Part shown: positions 33,240 through 45,163 of the stretch, piece after piece
Layout of the letters: the number at the start of each line of letters is the position of its first letter
Position numbering within the stretch: position 1 is the first letter of the stretch
Source of the DNA: Perkinsus olseni
Taxonomy: Eukaryota > Perkinsozoa > Perkinsida
Reading direction: 5' to 3'
DNA: 55,079 nt
Assembly: GCA_013115125.1 (NCBI GenBank)
Contig: JABANN010000190.1
Coordinates: 1-55,079, forward strand
Program-made: the position numbers and the translations under genes
Notes under the pieces: generated by a model
What the model saw: the letters and a program-made list of their open reading frames with translations, nothing else
Databases searched by the model: none
What the model was told of the DNA's origin: nothing

Positions 33240-33588
33240 TTATGATAGTATCTTTATCAATAAAATACTGCCAAAATTCACAATTCCTTTCAAGCTGCTT
33301 TAACGGATATTGTTTGTTGAGTTTGAATGAGGGAAGAGGGCAGGCTTCTCCCGGCCGCGGCATCTCTCTAGCGGAACTCATCGTGAACCGCGATGGACCC
33401 GTGGTGACTGGACCGTGTGACCCGTCGCCGTGGATCATCGTGGTGCCGTGGACAGGGTACTCCACTGTGTGGTGGAGTGTCCTACTTTTCCTTATCCGCC
33501 CCCTTGGTGTTCGACATCGGAGGTGTTGCGTCCAAAGGCCGCCTTCTGAAGGATTCAAAATCTGCTTTTTCCCAGGCTTTTTCAATAC
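33240..33588. other. spacer, nothing recognised
   Basis: AT-richer start just after the stop codon (AATAAA-like at 33260-33265 could serve for polyadenylation). No gene was seen. Confidence 0.4.
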
Positions 33589-36500
33589 ATGCTACAGTCA
33601 CTGGACATAGACGCCTGGTCACTCCAAGTACTCCGTCAGAAGCTCACAGCCGACAGCGGTACTACCGATATTGTCAACGCTGAACCTACCCCAGAGGTTC
33701 GCGAGAAGCTTCAGAGTGACGGCACCTTGTCGGAGGAATGCCACGGCGACGAGACGTTGGTGAACCTGTGCGTTGAGTATTGCGGTCGCTACGGCTGCCC
33801 TTACTACACCGGACTGGCCAGTGTCGTTACGGCCTGCCGGGGTATTACCGAGGAGGATCCCTCCCTTGACCTTATGCAGCTTGTTCACTATATAACACGA
33901 CGACTCTGTTCCACTTCCAAGGGCGGCCTCCTCAAGGCCGTCGTCAACTACTTCAACATGCCTCCCGAGAGCGCCGAAACCATGGACGGGCTTGTCGCCA
34001 CCGGGCTGGCGTCAGTGTGCTCTACCTGGAAGGCCGCCTTGCGACTCTGGGCGAGCCTTGTGTTCTCGGAGCAGCCGGCCGCGACGGTTCCCCTGGTTGC
34101 CGCTGCTTATGTGACAGAATTCGGCTCAGCTGGACTGGGCGCCGACGACGTTGCAAGACTGCTGAGGAGCGCGAAGGCCTTTAAGGTTCCGGAGAGCTTT
34201 GTGGCCCAGTGGGAGGGCGGTAACGACGAGGAGGCTGCCTTCCTCGTCGAGCCCAAGCTGATCGCTACAGTTCTGCAAAACAAATTCAAGAGAGACGTCC
34301 GGGGCAGCGAAGATGAGACGGTGGTGGACGGGCTGTTCGGGTGCAGCCTCGACGGCCATCCGATCTACGAGGCCGGAGCATCAGACAGCACCAACGGGGA
34401 CACCTTCGTCCTCTTGGATGCCCGAGGGAGCGACTGTGTGGCGCGCTGTGAGCTGCAACCTGTGGTGGAGGCGTACTGGATTCAACGGACGATTCAACCC
34501 AGGCGTCGGCCAACACTGGTAGGCTATTCTTCGAGGGCCCCGCGGCTTCGTTCCACTCTCTCTTTACTCAGCCTACCGAGGACTGGATGAAGGAGCTCGA
34601 TGAACTCGATGCTTCGACGTCACCGGCGGAGGAGCCCGCCGACAAGCCCAAGTTGGAGAACATCCGGAAGGAGCGGCCTGTGGTGGTGCACCGCCTACGG
34701 GGGAAATTCGCTGTCACGATAGACGGCGATGCTGACTACGGTGACGAAGCCCTTGGAACTACTGTACCAGCTACAGTTCTTATTATTACAGATAGCGCGA
34801 CGCCAGAGAGGGAGGCTCTCCTCGGGAAGCTGTCAGCAGACGTCTACTCCAACATGCACATCGTCGTCATCGGCGAAGGTAAGGCACCGGCAGGCTGTTA
34901 CAGAGCGGCAAGGGTGTGGTCGCGTTGGTCAGGCCCTGCCCCCGACCAACGGTCCTCTATCATGTCGCGGTGCCTGGCTCCTATCAAACATGTCAGCGTG
35001 CTACACGGGGGTTGGCCAGCTTTGATTGCCGCTCTCTGCGACCTGGACAACTCAACAGACTTCCTCAACTGGGTAGCCTTCTGCAGTCCCTTCTCCGAGA
35101 AGACTAGTAAGACGAGCCAGCTGCACTCGAACCACGCATGCACTTCACCTTCGTCGTCGTAGTCCCCAAGCGCTCTGCTTCTCAATCAAGCGCTGCGAGT
35201 GCGTTACTGAAGCCGGAGACCTTAGAGAGCCTCCAGGTCAACTGGGAGGAGTCCAAGAAGAACATGGCCAAGGGCTGGGACGCCTTCGGCCGCAGCGTAA
35301 GCAGTGGCCATCACCAACTGCCAGTTGTTGTGCATCGCTCCGCTACCAGATGAGCAGCGCTTGGAAGGATCTCGGGGCGGCCGCACAGAAGCAGAAGGCG
35401 GCCGCTACTGCCGCGGCTGCACGTCGGAGTAATTCGGCCACGACCGAGAGTCAGGGCCCGGCAGCTGACCCGACAGGGGCACCTCCGACCGTAGTAGCTG
35501 CGAATGGAGCAGCTGCTGGGAAAAAGAACTAGTTTCTGTTCGTCTCAGACTTTGAACCTCAACACTGTGCTGACTGAGCAAGACAAGGCGGCTATTGCAG
35601 AGAACATGAATAAGGCTAAGGTGATGATGGGCTGCTGCTTGGCGAGCACCGCCTGGAACTACGTCGCTGGCAGAACGTCATGGCTGGGTGGATTGCCAAG
35701 AGCGACAAATTCATCCACGAGCAGCAGACCAAACTCGTGAAACAGCAGGAGGAGAAGAAACGGGAGGAAGAGAGGAAGAGGGCTGAGACCGCAGCCATCA
35801 TCGCGGCCATGCAGGATGGTGAGCATCATGCCGCCTTCCTGTGGGCTGCCACTTACTACCGGTATCCAGGCACTGCTGCTTCAACGTCAACCAATGGGAC
35901 AAAGGGGACAGGGAGAGGGGAAAAACAGGTGCCTTTGACGGGGTTTGGTTGACCATTTTCAGCTGCTTTTTCGCAGGGACCGCAGTCAAAGTCCGCTGCA
36001 GGGGCAGCGGGGAGAGTGTATGCAGATGACGAACTGTCGAATGACGAGGATGACAACATTTTTGAGATTGGGGATGAGAGCTCGGATGACGAGGTAGATG
36101 ACGATGGCCGCGTGGCGGGGGGCGATAACTCTCCGAAGAAGGAAGCCAATCAGTCCTCTGAGCAAGTAAGAGCCTATTGCTGTTTTCGCCCGGTCATTCA
36201 GTTCATATCAGTCGTGTCTACGGGACGCCAGCGTGATGGTCGGCAGTCTACAGCGACTGCAGAAAGGCGATGTGATCTCGTGGGAGGAGGATCTGGTGCC
36301 TGCTGGAGCACGCAAGTTCCACTGCCAGAAGCTCACTCGTCAGTCCAGATTGGACCGGAAAAGGCCTCCTCCGGAACTCGTGGAAACGGCTGAGTCCACC
36401 AACTGGTGGAACAACGCCAAGAAGTTCGCCTCCACCCTAGCAGCGCCGTTCGACCCGATAGTCCCCGTTGACCGAGTCATCGTGCTCGTACTGAATCAGC

Positions 36501-36880
36501 TGCTGATTTGCGAAGACCTCGGTGATAGCAAGTTGAAGGTGAAGAGCAATCACAGAGTGCAGCAAATTCAACGGGTCAGCTTCGCCGAAGACCAGCCAGA
36601 CAGAATCTCATTTTTATACAGGGTAAGATGCTTGGCGGCTAACACGACCGAATCTATTCCTCAGAACTCACCAAAGTGCAACACGTACAAGTTATTGCCG
36701 ATGCCCGGGTCCCCCGACAAGTCTACAAACGAGCAATTGATGTCGTGTCTCAAACAGCGGCTGAGCAGTCTGAACGTTGGGATGCGTCTTACCGTCACGG
36801 ATGGTCCGCCTGCACGGCCACCAGCGCCTCGAGCAAAGGAGAAGAGTGATCGTGGAGCCGACCACGATCTATTGGACTGA
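33589..36880 (+). CDS. TBC1D23-like protein (TBC, rhodanese and C-terminal domains)
   Basis: The long first exon (ATG 33589) encodes a divergent TBC-like helical region with LVNLCVEYCGRYGCPYYTGL and KAALRLWASLVFSEQ. It leads into DTFVLLDARGSD, the start of a rhodanese-like domain. An intron joins RRPTL to PTEDWMKELDELD. The rhodanese part continues with ATVLIITDSATPEREALLG and HVSVLHGGWPALIAAL. Exons around 35.2-36.1 kb give coiled and acidic linkers (EEKKREEERKRAETAA, NDEDDNIFEIGDESSDDE). The last exon resembles the PH-like end of TBC1D23 (ARKFHCQKL, DRVIVLVLNQLLICEDL, NTYKLLPMPGSPD) and stops at 36880. Human TBC1D23 links endosome-derived vesicles to golgins at the trans-Golgi. Catalytic Arg/Gln fingers of active TBC GAPs were not seen, as in that protein. 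Whether 35.2-36.9 kb belongs to the same gene is likely but unproved. Confidence 0.62.
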
Positions 36881-37467
36881 AAAGCTTTCTCCCATAACAC
36901 AACACTTGATGACTTTAATATACTTTCCACTTTGGTGACTCGCTCCGAGTTAGGAAGTTCAAGTGGGTTGCGAAGGTTGATTGGCCCATCGGGGGCGCAG
37001 GGAAGTGAGTGACTGAGGTCCATAAAATGACGATTGGATAACATCTGTCGATAATGATCAAGTTCAGAAGGCAACGAATGTCCGCAAGCCCTCTGACTCC
37101 AGAGTACACACTTACAGGCGTCGAAGAGATCCGGGGGATTCGCAATTAATACGGTTAATCTGGAGAAGGTTCTTCACTGAGACTGACACAACAGGGCAAT
37201 GTGGCAAGGCTGAAGTAAGCTCAGAATGATATTGTGAGCGGAGTCGTTGGAGCACTGACGATAGTAGGACCAGTCCGCGATTGACGAACACAATCGGGAT
37301 TTATCGAAGGCATTTCTCCCGAGTATTTATATGCCCTGACGGCTCTACTAACAACTCTAACAGATATGTGCTACTGATGGTCAACCAGAGGAATAGGCCA
37401 CATATCCTCTGGAACTACAAATGACATGAAAATGATCTTTACAATACGGCCGACCCTCCCATCGTAT
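36881..37467. other. boundary spacer between conserved block and secreted-family region
   Basis: About 590 nt with no recognised gene. Here the plus-strand housekeeping block ends and, with convergent orientation, the minus-strand secreted-protein copies begin. Confidence 0.5.
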
Positions 37468-37938
37468 TCATTGCTCAAGTGGGTGAGTGTTTGTGCTGCG
37501 ACTGGTATCGTTTGGAGTCGTAAACCCCGCTGCTCCCAGGCATATACCCTCGATGAGAGTGCGGGTAGCCCCGTTGAAGGTGGTGTATACCACATTTTTG
37601 CCACCGTCGTAGTTCAACGTAGCCATGTCGCCCTCATTGAACTTAACGCTCCCGCTGCAGTCATTGTTGACAGCATGCATGAAGGCAACGTACTTACCAT
37701 GGCTAGCAGAGCTAAGCTGGTAGAACGAAGGCCTCGACTCAGTATAGGTAAGATCGTCGGACCCCACGCCTCTACCACGGCAATTTACACGCAGCTCGGC
37801 CGTCATGTCCCCATACCATTCAACTTGCCCGCAGGCTATAAAGGTTTGAGAAGTGTCAGCATGATAAGTCCCGCTGAAGGCACTGCCTACCGCCATTAGC
37901 ATAAGAGGCACGATACGGATGATGTCGTGGAAACTCAT
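37468..37938 (-). CDS. secreted Cys-motif family, copy A
   Basis: Intact single-exon frame of 156 residues from ATG 37938. A hydrophobic signal peptide (IIRIVPLMLMAVGSAFSG) precedes the mature part. Family marks follow in order: FIACGQVEW, RVNCRG, NNDCSG, EGDMATLNYDGG and FNGATRTLIEGICLG. This copy lacks the PPPP stretch after the signal and has a longer Thr/Ser-rich tail. Function is unknown; I recognise no known domain. The same layout in six other copies nearby, all minus strand, shows it is a local multigene family. A secreted or vacuolar product is inferred from the signal peptide and paired cysteines. Confidence 0.72.
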   Translation of the reverse strand: MSFHDIIRIVPLMLMAVGSAFSGTYHADTSQTFIACGQVEWYGDMTAELRVNCRGRGVGSDDLTYTESRPSFYQLSSASHGKYVAFMHAVNNDCSGSVKFNEGDMATLNYDGGKNVVYTTFNGATRTLIEGICLGAAGFTTPNDTSRSTNTHPLEQ

Positions 37939-39577
37939 AATTCAACCGAGTAAACCTGGCAAAATTGATGGCAGACTCCCATTGGCAGTGCAGCAGGTGA
38001 TGGCTGGTGGTGCTGGTCCTTTGCACTCAAGTGCTACTCTAACCATAACTACTAAGTCAGTAGTACTAGCTTACGGTAGTGAATTCCTAACTGCCTGTAC
38101 ACCACGAACAGACATGCCCTCGATGCTACCTCTCTTTCGTCGAACTGCTGCAGAGCAGGAAGCGGAGACGTTTGGGGGTAGCTCACATTCTAGGATCTAT
38201 GGCTTCGAATCACGCCCACTAAGATTGGATAGACTCCGCTGTTCAAACGAGTCTCAACTGGTAGAGATATCGGGATCGAGAAGAGCTTAGTTGTGAGCGA
38301 CCCACTCATTCCACATACGCGGACAGAGTACAGGGACAGAGGGACGCACAATGCCATCAGACGCAGGAAGCACACTCAAGTATGACGACACAAAATAGTT
38401 ACAGATACGCACGGCGATGAGAGTAGAGCGTAATACGCCCTGCTCTAGCTGCTACTATGACGTGTCTCTGAGATTATGGTGCCAAACTCGGAATATCGGC
38501 GTAATGCGGGGTCCATTCGAGGTACGATGTGATTAGCTGGATTATCCAAGGGTGGGTCGATATGCACCTTTCTGGCTGCTATCAACTATAGTGAACGATT
38601 CAACCAATGGTAATACGTTTTTGATACAACTAGCCCGATTTCGGTTAAGTGCCATCGAAGCAAGCTGCCACTAGCTGCCTCCTGTGCGCGTATGCTACTG
38701 TACTCCCGCCGCACAACCTGTGCGTCGTTTCGTTCCAGAATTTGAATTGAAACGTTTGGGGCCCAGACGTCATGGACCACGGTACAGATCGATCTTTTCC
38801 CCGTCAGTGGACGCCACGACGGCTTGCGTATCGTGCATCTCAAAAGTGCGAGAGGACTTCGCACCACGCTGTGAGGTCTTTATCCTTGGCAGTGAGAGAA
38901 ATGGAAAAAATATCGTACCTCCCCCGAAAGCAGCCGAGGTCACCGCCGACGCGTGCATCAGTGGTCAAACTCCTTTCTGGTATCACGGTCTCGCGTCTAA
39001 ACTGACGGGTGGCCACACCAAAATTGATGTCATTATCGGCGAAAAGGTCTCTCCTAATCACGAAATCGAGGAAACCATTCGAGAATTTGATATCACTATT
39101 CGGAGAGGTTGACGGCTGAACTGGCTTCTCTAATCTCCTATACGTTGTCCCTACTTCGATCCAAACGCCGAACTGCTGTCTTCACTCGCTAGTGTTATAC
39201 CGGTGTGCGCTGGCATAGCAGCCTCTCCCTGGGCCGAATACACTTCCGAATGGTACAGATCGGAGCCAATCGTAGCGTGTGTTGCTCGCGATACAAGCGT
39301 TGTATGATAGCGACCATTCTGTGGGACTCTCAGATCCGATGCGATGCCGCTGCTGCGCGGGTTCACGTCGAACGATGAATTTGATTGACTAACACAACTC
39401 TACATGATTAAGTGAACTCGCGGTATGAGATAGTTAAAGAATAAGGTCGAAAGAGCCAAGGTAAAAAAGATTTAGGGTTGCTTAGTGAGCGAAATGTTTT
39501 TGTGTCCCGAAATGTTTTGAGAGCAATAGTTCGAGAAAGAAGTTCTCTTGCATTACGCACGCTGGGCATGAGCCTCA
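37939..39577. other. 1.6 kb spacer with one possible plus-strand exon
   Basis: A plus frame at 38684-39115 has protein-like composition (FILGSERNGKNIVPPPKAAE, IDVIIGEKVSPNHEIEETIR) but no in-frame ATG, so it could only be an exon. No family was recognised. The rest holds nothing I can support. Confidence 0.3.
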
Positions 39578-40018
39578 TCACGACGAGAACGGGAAGCACT
39601 TCCCGATTGTGAAAGTGTCGTTGGCACCTTGAAAATGACTCACCATCGACTGGTTGTCCTCGGCGAAGGACAACGTAGCTAGATCGCCATCCTGGAAGGG
39701 CAGTACCATCAACCCCTCGCAGTAACTGTTGACAGTGCCGCAGAAGTCAAGGTAGCTGGGCCCGCTATAATCGCTAAGCTTCTGCACCCTGGGAGCCACT
39801 TCATCATAAAGAAGCAAGGCGGAGACGACGTTCTTCGAATAGCCGCAAACCACGTGCAACTGGAAAATGGTGTCATTCCTGGTCACTTGTCCACAGAAAT
39901 ACGCCAGATTATGAGCACTGACCTTGTAGAAAGATCTAAGCGGGGTTGCGGGTGTCCGGCCGACCAACGCAAGGATGATTGGGATGAACTGAATGATTGT
40001 AGACGGGAAGACCGTCAT
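39578..40018 (-). CDS. secreted Cys-motif family, copy B
   Basis: Intact frame of 146 residues from ATG 40018. The signal peptide is IIQFIPIILALVGRTPATP. Marks in order: SFYKVSAHN, YFCGQV, HVVCGYS, an extra Cys pair site at LDFCG, YCEGL, QDGDLATLSF and FQGANDTFTIGKCF. It has five cysteines in the mature part rather than four. There is no proline run. It is about 1.6 kb upstream (minus-strand sense) of copy A and clearly paralogous, but diverged enough that only spaced motifs align by eye. Confidence 0.75.
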   Translation of the reverse strand: MTVFPSTIIQFIPIILALVGRTPATPLRSFYKVSAHNLAYFCGQVTRNDTIFQLHVVCGYSKNVVSALLLYDEVAPRVQKLSDYSGPSYLDFCGTVNSYCEGLMVLPFQDGDLATLSFAEDNQSMVSHFQGANDTFTIGKCFPFSS

Positions 40019-41064
40019 ATCACCCGAAGGAGAGCTGGGGTCTCAAGGCTTATAACCAAGTTCGCTCATGGAAGTGATTCAACCCTTGAAGAAAGTGACC
40101 TCGGCAAGGACAAGCGTTGCGGTTGGAAAAATTAGTTGTCTGAGTGACCAATCCTGCCGAGTCGGGACGTACAGTTGGGAGTCCCACAAGTTCCGCTAGG
40201 TCCAAATCCTTGGGGACGAGCGAGGAATTGGCACCCGCGTGCAGGTCACCGCTAGTGGGAGCCTCCAGGGTTGGGTTTCACTGATTGATACAAGGAACTG
40301 AGCCACGTGGGGAACACAGCTGAGGGCGGCCGCTAGAACCACGCGAGAAATGAGCGGGAGGGGATGTACCTCGAGATAGCGAGGATAACATTTTTATTGA
40401 GTTCGATGGTGAGAGTTGCGATGACGGGGTAGACAAGGGTGACAATTTGTCACTGACAAAGTAGACGAGGATGACGGAGTGTTGGGCGAGACATGGGACC
40501 GGATATGAACTATTTTCTGTTAGGGGGCCTTGGTTGAGGATCATTCGTTGGGAGAGGCCACAAGGCCCATCCCTCAGGGGAATGCACCCTGAGTGACCTG
40601 TCGATTAGCCGCTCGGAACGATAGTTATTATCGTCACGGGTATCGATCTTTTGCAATGCTCAGTCATGGAACTGCGGGATGAGGTAAACGCAGGACAACT
40701 ATCCGTGGCACTCTTGGGACTGAGGGCGCTACTACAAGCACTACAGCGGAAGGATCCCAACTGAAGCCCCCGAGGGCTTCGCGTTTGATATCCAGGGAGA
40801 CTTCCTCGCACGTCCTAGCCCTAGTGATGCCATAGGAAGCGATCCCTGTGGCGACAAATTGTTATCATACTTGGTCCAAATATGTATGACTAACTCTACT
40901 CTTCGTACTCATATTCAACCACAGTAGCACATCAGACGGATAAAGAATGATTGGCCATTTGAAAAGTGAGCAACTCCCGCCATCGTTTCTAGAACGGTAT
41001 GTAACAGCAGAACGGCGAATAATGGGGGATGGGTTGGCTAGTCAATGGTTGCAAGCCTTGTGTC
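40019..41064. other. 1 kb spacer, nothing recognised
   Basis: Short frames only. A short sequence around 40228-40245 (GCGTGCAGGTCACCG) recurs at about 43657-43671; its meaning is unknown. Confidence 0.35.
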
Positions 41065-41478
41065 TTAGAAGCATTCTCCAACGGTGAACTTGTGTTCGAC
41101 CCCCAGGAAGGGTATCATCATCGTTTGGCTATATCCATTGTAGTCGAGTTTGAGGAAATCGCCGTCCTGCACATCCACCCATCCGTTGCAGACCTCATTT
41201 ACAGAACTGCGGAAGAAATGGTATGCAAGGTTGTTGGCGAGCTTGTAAACCCTGGATGACACTGCAGTAGCCGTTAAGAAGTCCACCTCGCTCTCGAGAT
41301 CACCGCACTTCACACCCAGCGAGATGTTCCCTTGCGAGTCGTCGCTCCAACTGATGTGCGCACAAACTAGTACGGGATAGTCAGCGATGACTTTATGAAA
41401 GGACCCCGAAGGGGGAGGCGGGTGGCCGAGTACTGCACTTAGAAGAAGGACGCTGCTCATGACATATAGTGTGACCAT
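41065..41478 (-). CDS. secreted Cys-motif family, copy C
   Basis: 137 residues. I prefer ATG 41478 (MVTLYVMSSVLLLSAVLG) because it gives a clean signal peptide and lies just after a TTTTTTCAG acceptor-like site, so the frame extending to 41547 may include a 5' leader intron. The mature part begins HPPPPSGSFHKV, then VLVCAHISW, GVKCGD, VNEVCNG, VQDGDFLKLDYNG and FLGVEHKFTVGECF, stop at 41065. This is one of the best-preserved copies and defines the family pattern most clearly. Function is unknown. Confidence 0.78.
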   Translation of the reverse strand: MVTLYVMSSVLLLSAVLGHPPPPSGSFHKVIADYPVLVCAHISWSDDSQGNISLGVKCGDLESEVDFLTATAVSSRVYKLANNLAYHFFRSSVNEVCNGWVDVQDGDFLKLDYNGYSQTMMIPFLGVEHKFTVGECF

Positions 41479-42551
41479 CTTGAAGAGTTGAAGTCCTGAA
41501 AAAATGATGAGGGGCATAGGATACGCCGGCTTATTCGAGGTCATCAAGTGGAAGCCTTGGTATCGGACGGTTGAATTGCATGGCCCGGGTCACTCGCCGG
41601 AAGAGGCCGATGGGGAACGGATAACAAGGGATCAAAAGCTATAGTCAGGGAACTTCTAGTGGAAAGCCGCCAACTCGAGCAGCCATGAACTGTTTTCGCC
41701 ACGCCCCTGAACTTTTCAACCGCTCCACTCGTCTCGCTGACAGACTCTCTGCCGTGCCGTAGTACAGCAGCTCGAGCAGCTTGAAATGTGAGTTAATCAT
41801 GAAGTCTTCCCCCATCCAGTTGACAGTGTTCACTCATTCACGTATCATCGCGGCCATGTCACTTGAATAGTGTCGCCCCTAACACTATAGTGTGACACCA
41901 GCTTCCGGTGAACAAGCCGAGCTAGAGCCCATAGGACTTTATAGCGTACACAATCCAGTTGGAATTCCGAATATAACCAGACTGTAAAAGGCTGGGCTCG
42001 GCAGAGTCGGAGACAGGCGCACCTATCATGACGCCGGGACATCGTGTGTGGGGTGACCCCGTGGTATGCTTCGCTCACTTGTGGGAGGCGAGCCATTAAT
42101 AAAATGAGCCAAGAATGGTCAGAGTTTCGTGGATGACTCTGAGATGGCAAAATGAACATTAATGCTCGGCGGCGCTGAACCTCTTATTTGTTGTTATTCT
42201 GCGTCAGCTCTTCTGCGACGCCTGTGATTTGCTGGTCGCTTTGAACTTGTTGGTAACGGCAATATACCCGAGACTAACAAAGTTTCACCGGCGCAATATT
42301 TGCGGGAGCGATTGATGCTCGTGAAGTCCCGGGCCTGGACCGCACACTATTAACAACACTGAAGCCATATGCACGGTCATGATGGAGTTGGAAATGATGG
42401 AATTGACTCCATCTCTCAGGTAAGTGAAAATCTTTCCTCAGTGTGGCATCATCCCACACATTTACAGTATTCGTTTGTACTATACGCCATACTGGTGAAG
42501 GACAACCACACAAATCAGCAAAGCATTCGCAGCAGTGGCACCCGGCAAGCC
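41479..42551. other. 1.1 kb spacer, nothing recognised
   Basis: Only short frames without domains were seen. Confidence 0.35.
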
Positions 42552-42952
42552 TCACGCGGGGCAGTCACCGGCTGTGAACGTGCGCGCCACACTCTCAAAG
42601 AAGGCCACAAACGTCTTACCATCGTACGCGAGACTATTCAGGTCGCCGGCCTTGAACGCCAACGAAGCGTTGCACTTACGTTTGACGATACTACTGAAAT
42701 CACAGTACTGAGGGAGACTATCGAGGTTGTAGCCCTGAAACACCGCTTCATCGTAAATCAAGCGGATACGACATTTGCACCGCCTGCGCACTCCACATGC
42801 AAGACGACGGCGCCAAACATCAAAGTGAACTGCCCACATACCGGGGAAGGGTATCTCGATACCAGATAATGATAAGGCCCAGTAGGCGGCGGCGGAGGGT
42901 AACCGGCGACCATGCCCACGAGAAAGATACTGGCGATGATGTGAACGGACAT
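42552..42952 (-). pseudogene. secreted Cys-motif family, copy D (reading frame disrupted)
   Basis: From ATG 42952 (MSVHIIASIFLVGMVAGYPPPP) the frame shows the signal peptide, Pro run, GPYHYLVSRYP, VCGQF and HVECAGGANVVSA, then a stop. The family sequence resumes at once in the next frame (LIYDEAVFQGY, QYCDFSSIV, KRKCNA, AGDLNSLAYDG, FESVARTFTAGDCPA) to the stop at 42552. The break coincides with the point where copy B reads NVVSALLLYDEV, so a single frame change in an otherwise well-kept gene is the simplest reading. A sequencing or assembly error cannot be excluded. No GT-AG intron obviously explains it. Confidence 0.6.
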
Positions 42953-44546
42953 CACTTGGTGATTGGGACTGCTGGACGACGGAGTCACTGACGACTGGGT
43001 CTAGCGGCAGCGGCTGGCCCTAGCGTTCAACACCCACTACGCACTGAGCAGCCCCTAGGCTAACACCCGAGGTTCAACGATCGAGATCGAACGAGTGAAA
43101 GTTTGCCCGAGGTCAGGAATCGCTCGAGGAGGATGACTGTATGGCAACGGTGAAATACTTCCTCAATCGGTGCGACACAAGGACTCTCTCTGGCTGTAGC
43201 AGCACGTAAGCTCCTGGACTAAGCTTAATGGTGGTAACCCGCACGCTTTCAAGTACATCGTCATGCGTCATACCTCCTCTATGGTTTGATTCCTCACCGT
43301 TGTGAGTAACTGCTGTGGCTAGAGCAGAATTGAGCATAAGTGAACGAGTATGAACAGTATCAGGTATTGTGAACGGTATTACCATCAAATGGGACACCAT
43401 CTAATTGGTCATGCGCGCTAACGAACACGTGCACAGTGCACGGAGCACTCTCAGCTTGAGCACTCGCTCGTGCCCAGGGCCGCGCCGACGATGTCCACTT
43501 ATGATGGAGAACAGACTCCGCTCAGCAGCGGGTGAGCTACGCGGCGCAGCGTCGACCGCATTTCTATCTCGTATCTTCTTCCACGATGCTTTCCCGGCCA
43601 TTCCGTCTTCTGTCACTCCCGTTGTACGATGGACTTGCTATAGCTCTTGCGCTCGCGTGCAGGTCACCGTTAGCGAAAGCCTGGCGAGTTGAGGGTTGCT
43701 GGCAGAGCTACGTAGGAAGCATGCCTGAAGGCCGCCGCTACGCATCCGCGAATGATGTTCGAATAATGATGTTTCTCGAAAGGACAAGCGTGGCAATAGG
43801 ATCAGTATGGTCACAACTGACTATCTGTTGCGATACTGGGGTGCAGATCAGAGAGAGTATATGAATGGAGAATGTCTCCCCGTGGCAATCTGGTAAGCCT
43901 GTGCAGCTACAAGGAGAGCTTGAGAGTCTATCTCGCTCTCGATGTAGGGCATTTTTGATGGGTGCACAATTGAATTCGTTGTCACGATTGTCGTGCGCTT
44001 GCGACCCCGGATGCAACTCAATTGTGCAGCTCATGGGCCAGAAATCAGAATCACTGGTCATACACCTGATTTTGCGATTCTCAATGAGATTTTAGTAATC
44101 TGGTTAAGGCTTCAGTGAAGCCGCTTCACGTCTTAGGCCGTATGATTCAGGCATTGATTTGAATCCTTCATCGTAATCAGGCGCTGGTCACAATGGCAAT
44201 GTGTCAATGGCTGTGAACACGCAATGAGGATCCACATATGGTGTGCGACATACTTACCGAAGCTGAGCATCAGACATACGGCTATCCACTACAGTATGGA
44301 TAGCTCGTCGTCATTCATCAACTTATGACACGCAAACACGAATTGTTCTTGGTTAACATTGTGCATGGATCAAAAAGTCTTTTGGCATCACACACATCAC
44401 AATGGGACTGAAATATCGTTTTCAGCTCACACATCAAAAACGCTCAACATCTACTTAGGTTCTCTTATCCACGAAGACAGAAAAGAAAAGTCGAATACAT
44501 TCGCACGGCAACCGCTCGATAAGCAATCTGGTTGCTGCAACCGTCA
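42953..44546. other. 1.6 kb spacer, nothing recognised
   Basis: Several frames of 60-110 codons on both strands have no domain, signal peptide or family motif. No family copy was found here. Confidence 0.35.
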
Positions 44547-45163
44547 TTAGTCCATGAAAATGGTACCATAACGCCCGTAAGAAGCCACAAACTTCTTGGT
44601 CTTCTTCCCGGCTTGGTCGGCGGCAGCAATGGCTCGTTCGGAGCTCTCGTGAGCCTCATTGCAAAGTTTCACGAAGTTGTCATCATATTTCTTCTCTACG
44701 GTTTTTGAGAAAACATAACAGACGTTCTTCAGCTCCTTGAGCGTCTTTTTTCCAGCTTCCCCCAACTCTCCTTCTAACAGTTCTTCACCGATGAGGCCGA
44801 TATTCTTCTTGAGATCTGTATAGTCGATCTGCCTAGCGGTTTCGTCTAGCTTAGCCAGCTCCTTAAGATGCGGTGACTTGTCGATACCTCTCAACGGGTC
44901 GAGGCCGGCGCCGTAAGGAGGGGGGGAGCGGAAGACGAAGGTATCGTTCCCTCGCCAATCAGGATATGGTAAGTTACGCTGATATCGTGCGACGACGTTC
45001 GGGTCGAAGTTACTACAGGGAAGGAGAAAAATTGCTGGGGGCAAGCACACTGTCATCGAGATTTCACTTACAAGTAGCTCCGGAATGCCCCATATTCATC
45101 GTACGCTGGGCAATAGATGGAGTTCATAGTTACGCTACCCGCCGAGCCAACTGTAAAGCCCAT
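44547..45163 (-). CDS. uncharacterised two-exon protein
   Basis: Exon 1 starts at ATG 45163 (MGFTVGSAGSVTMNSIYCPA) and ends AFRSYF. Intron 45013-45071 (59 nt) has a GTAAGT donor and a long pyrimidine tract before CTGTAG. Exon 2 gives FNFDPNVVARYQRNLPYPDW, then PPPYGAGLDPLRGIDKS and a long charged helical region (LKELAKLDETARQIDY, KKTLKELKNVCYVFSKTVE, AHESSERAIAAADQAGKK) ending KFVASYGRYGTIFMD. The total is about 185 residues. No known domain was seen. The helical half could form a coiled coil. There is no signal peptide, so it is not a member of the flanking secreted family. Confidence 0.62.
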
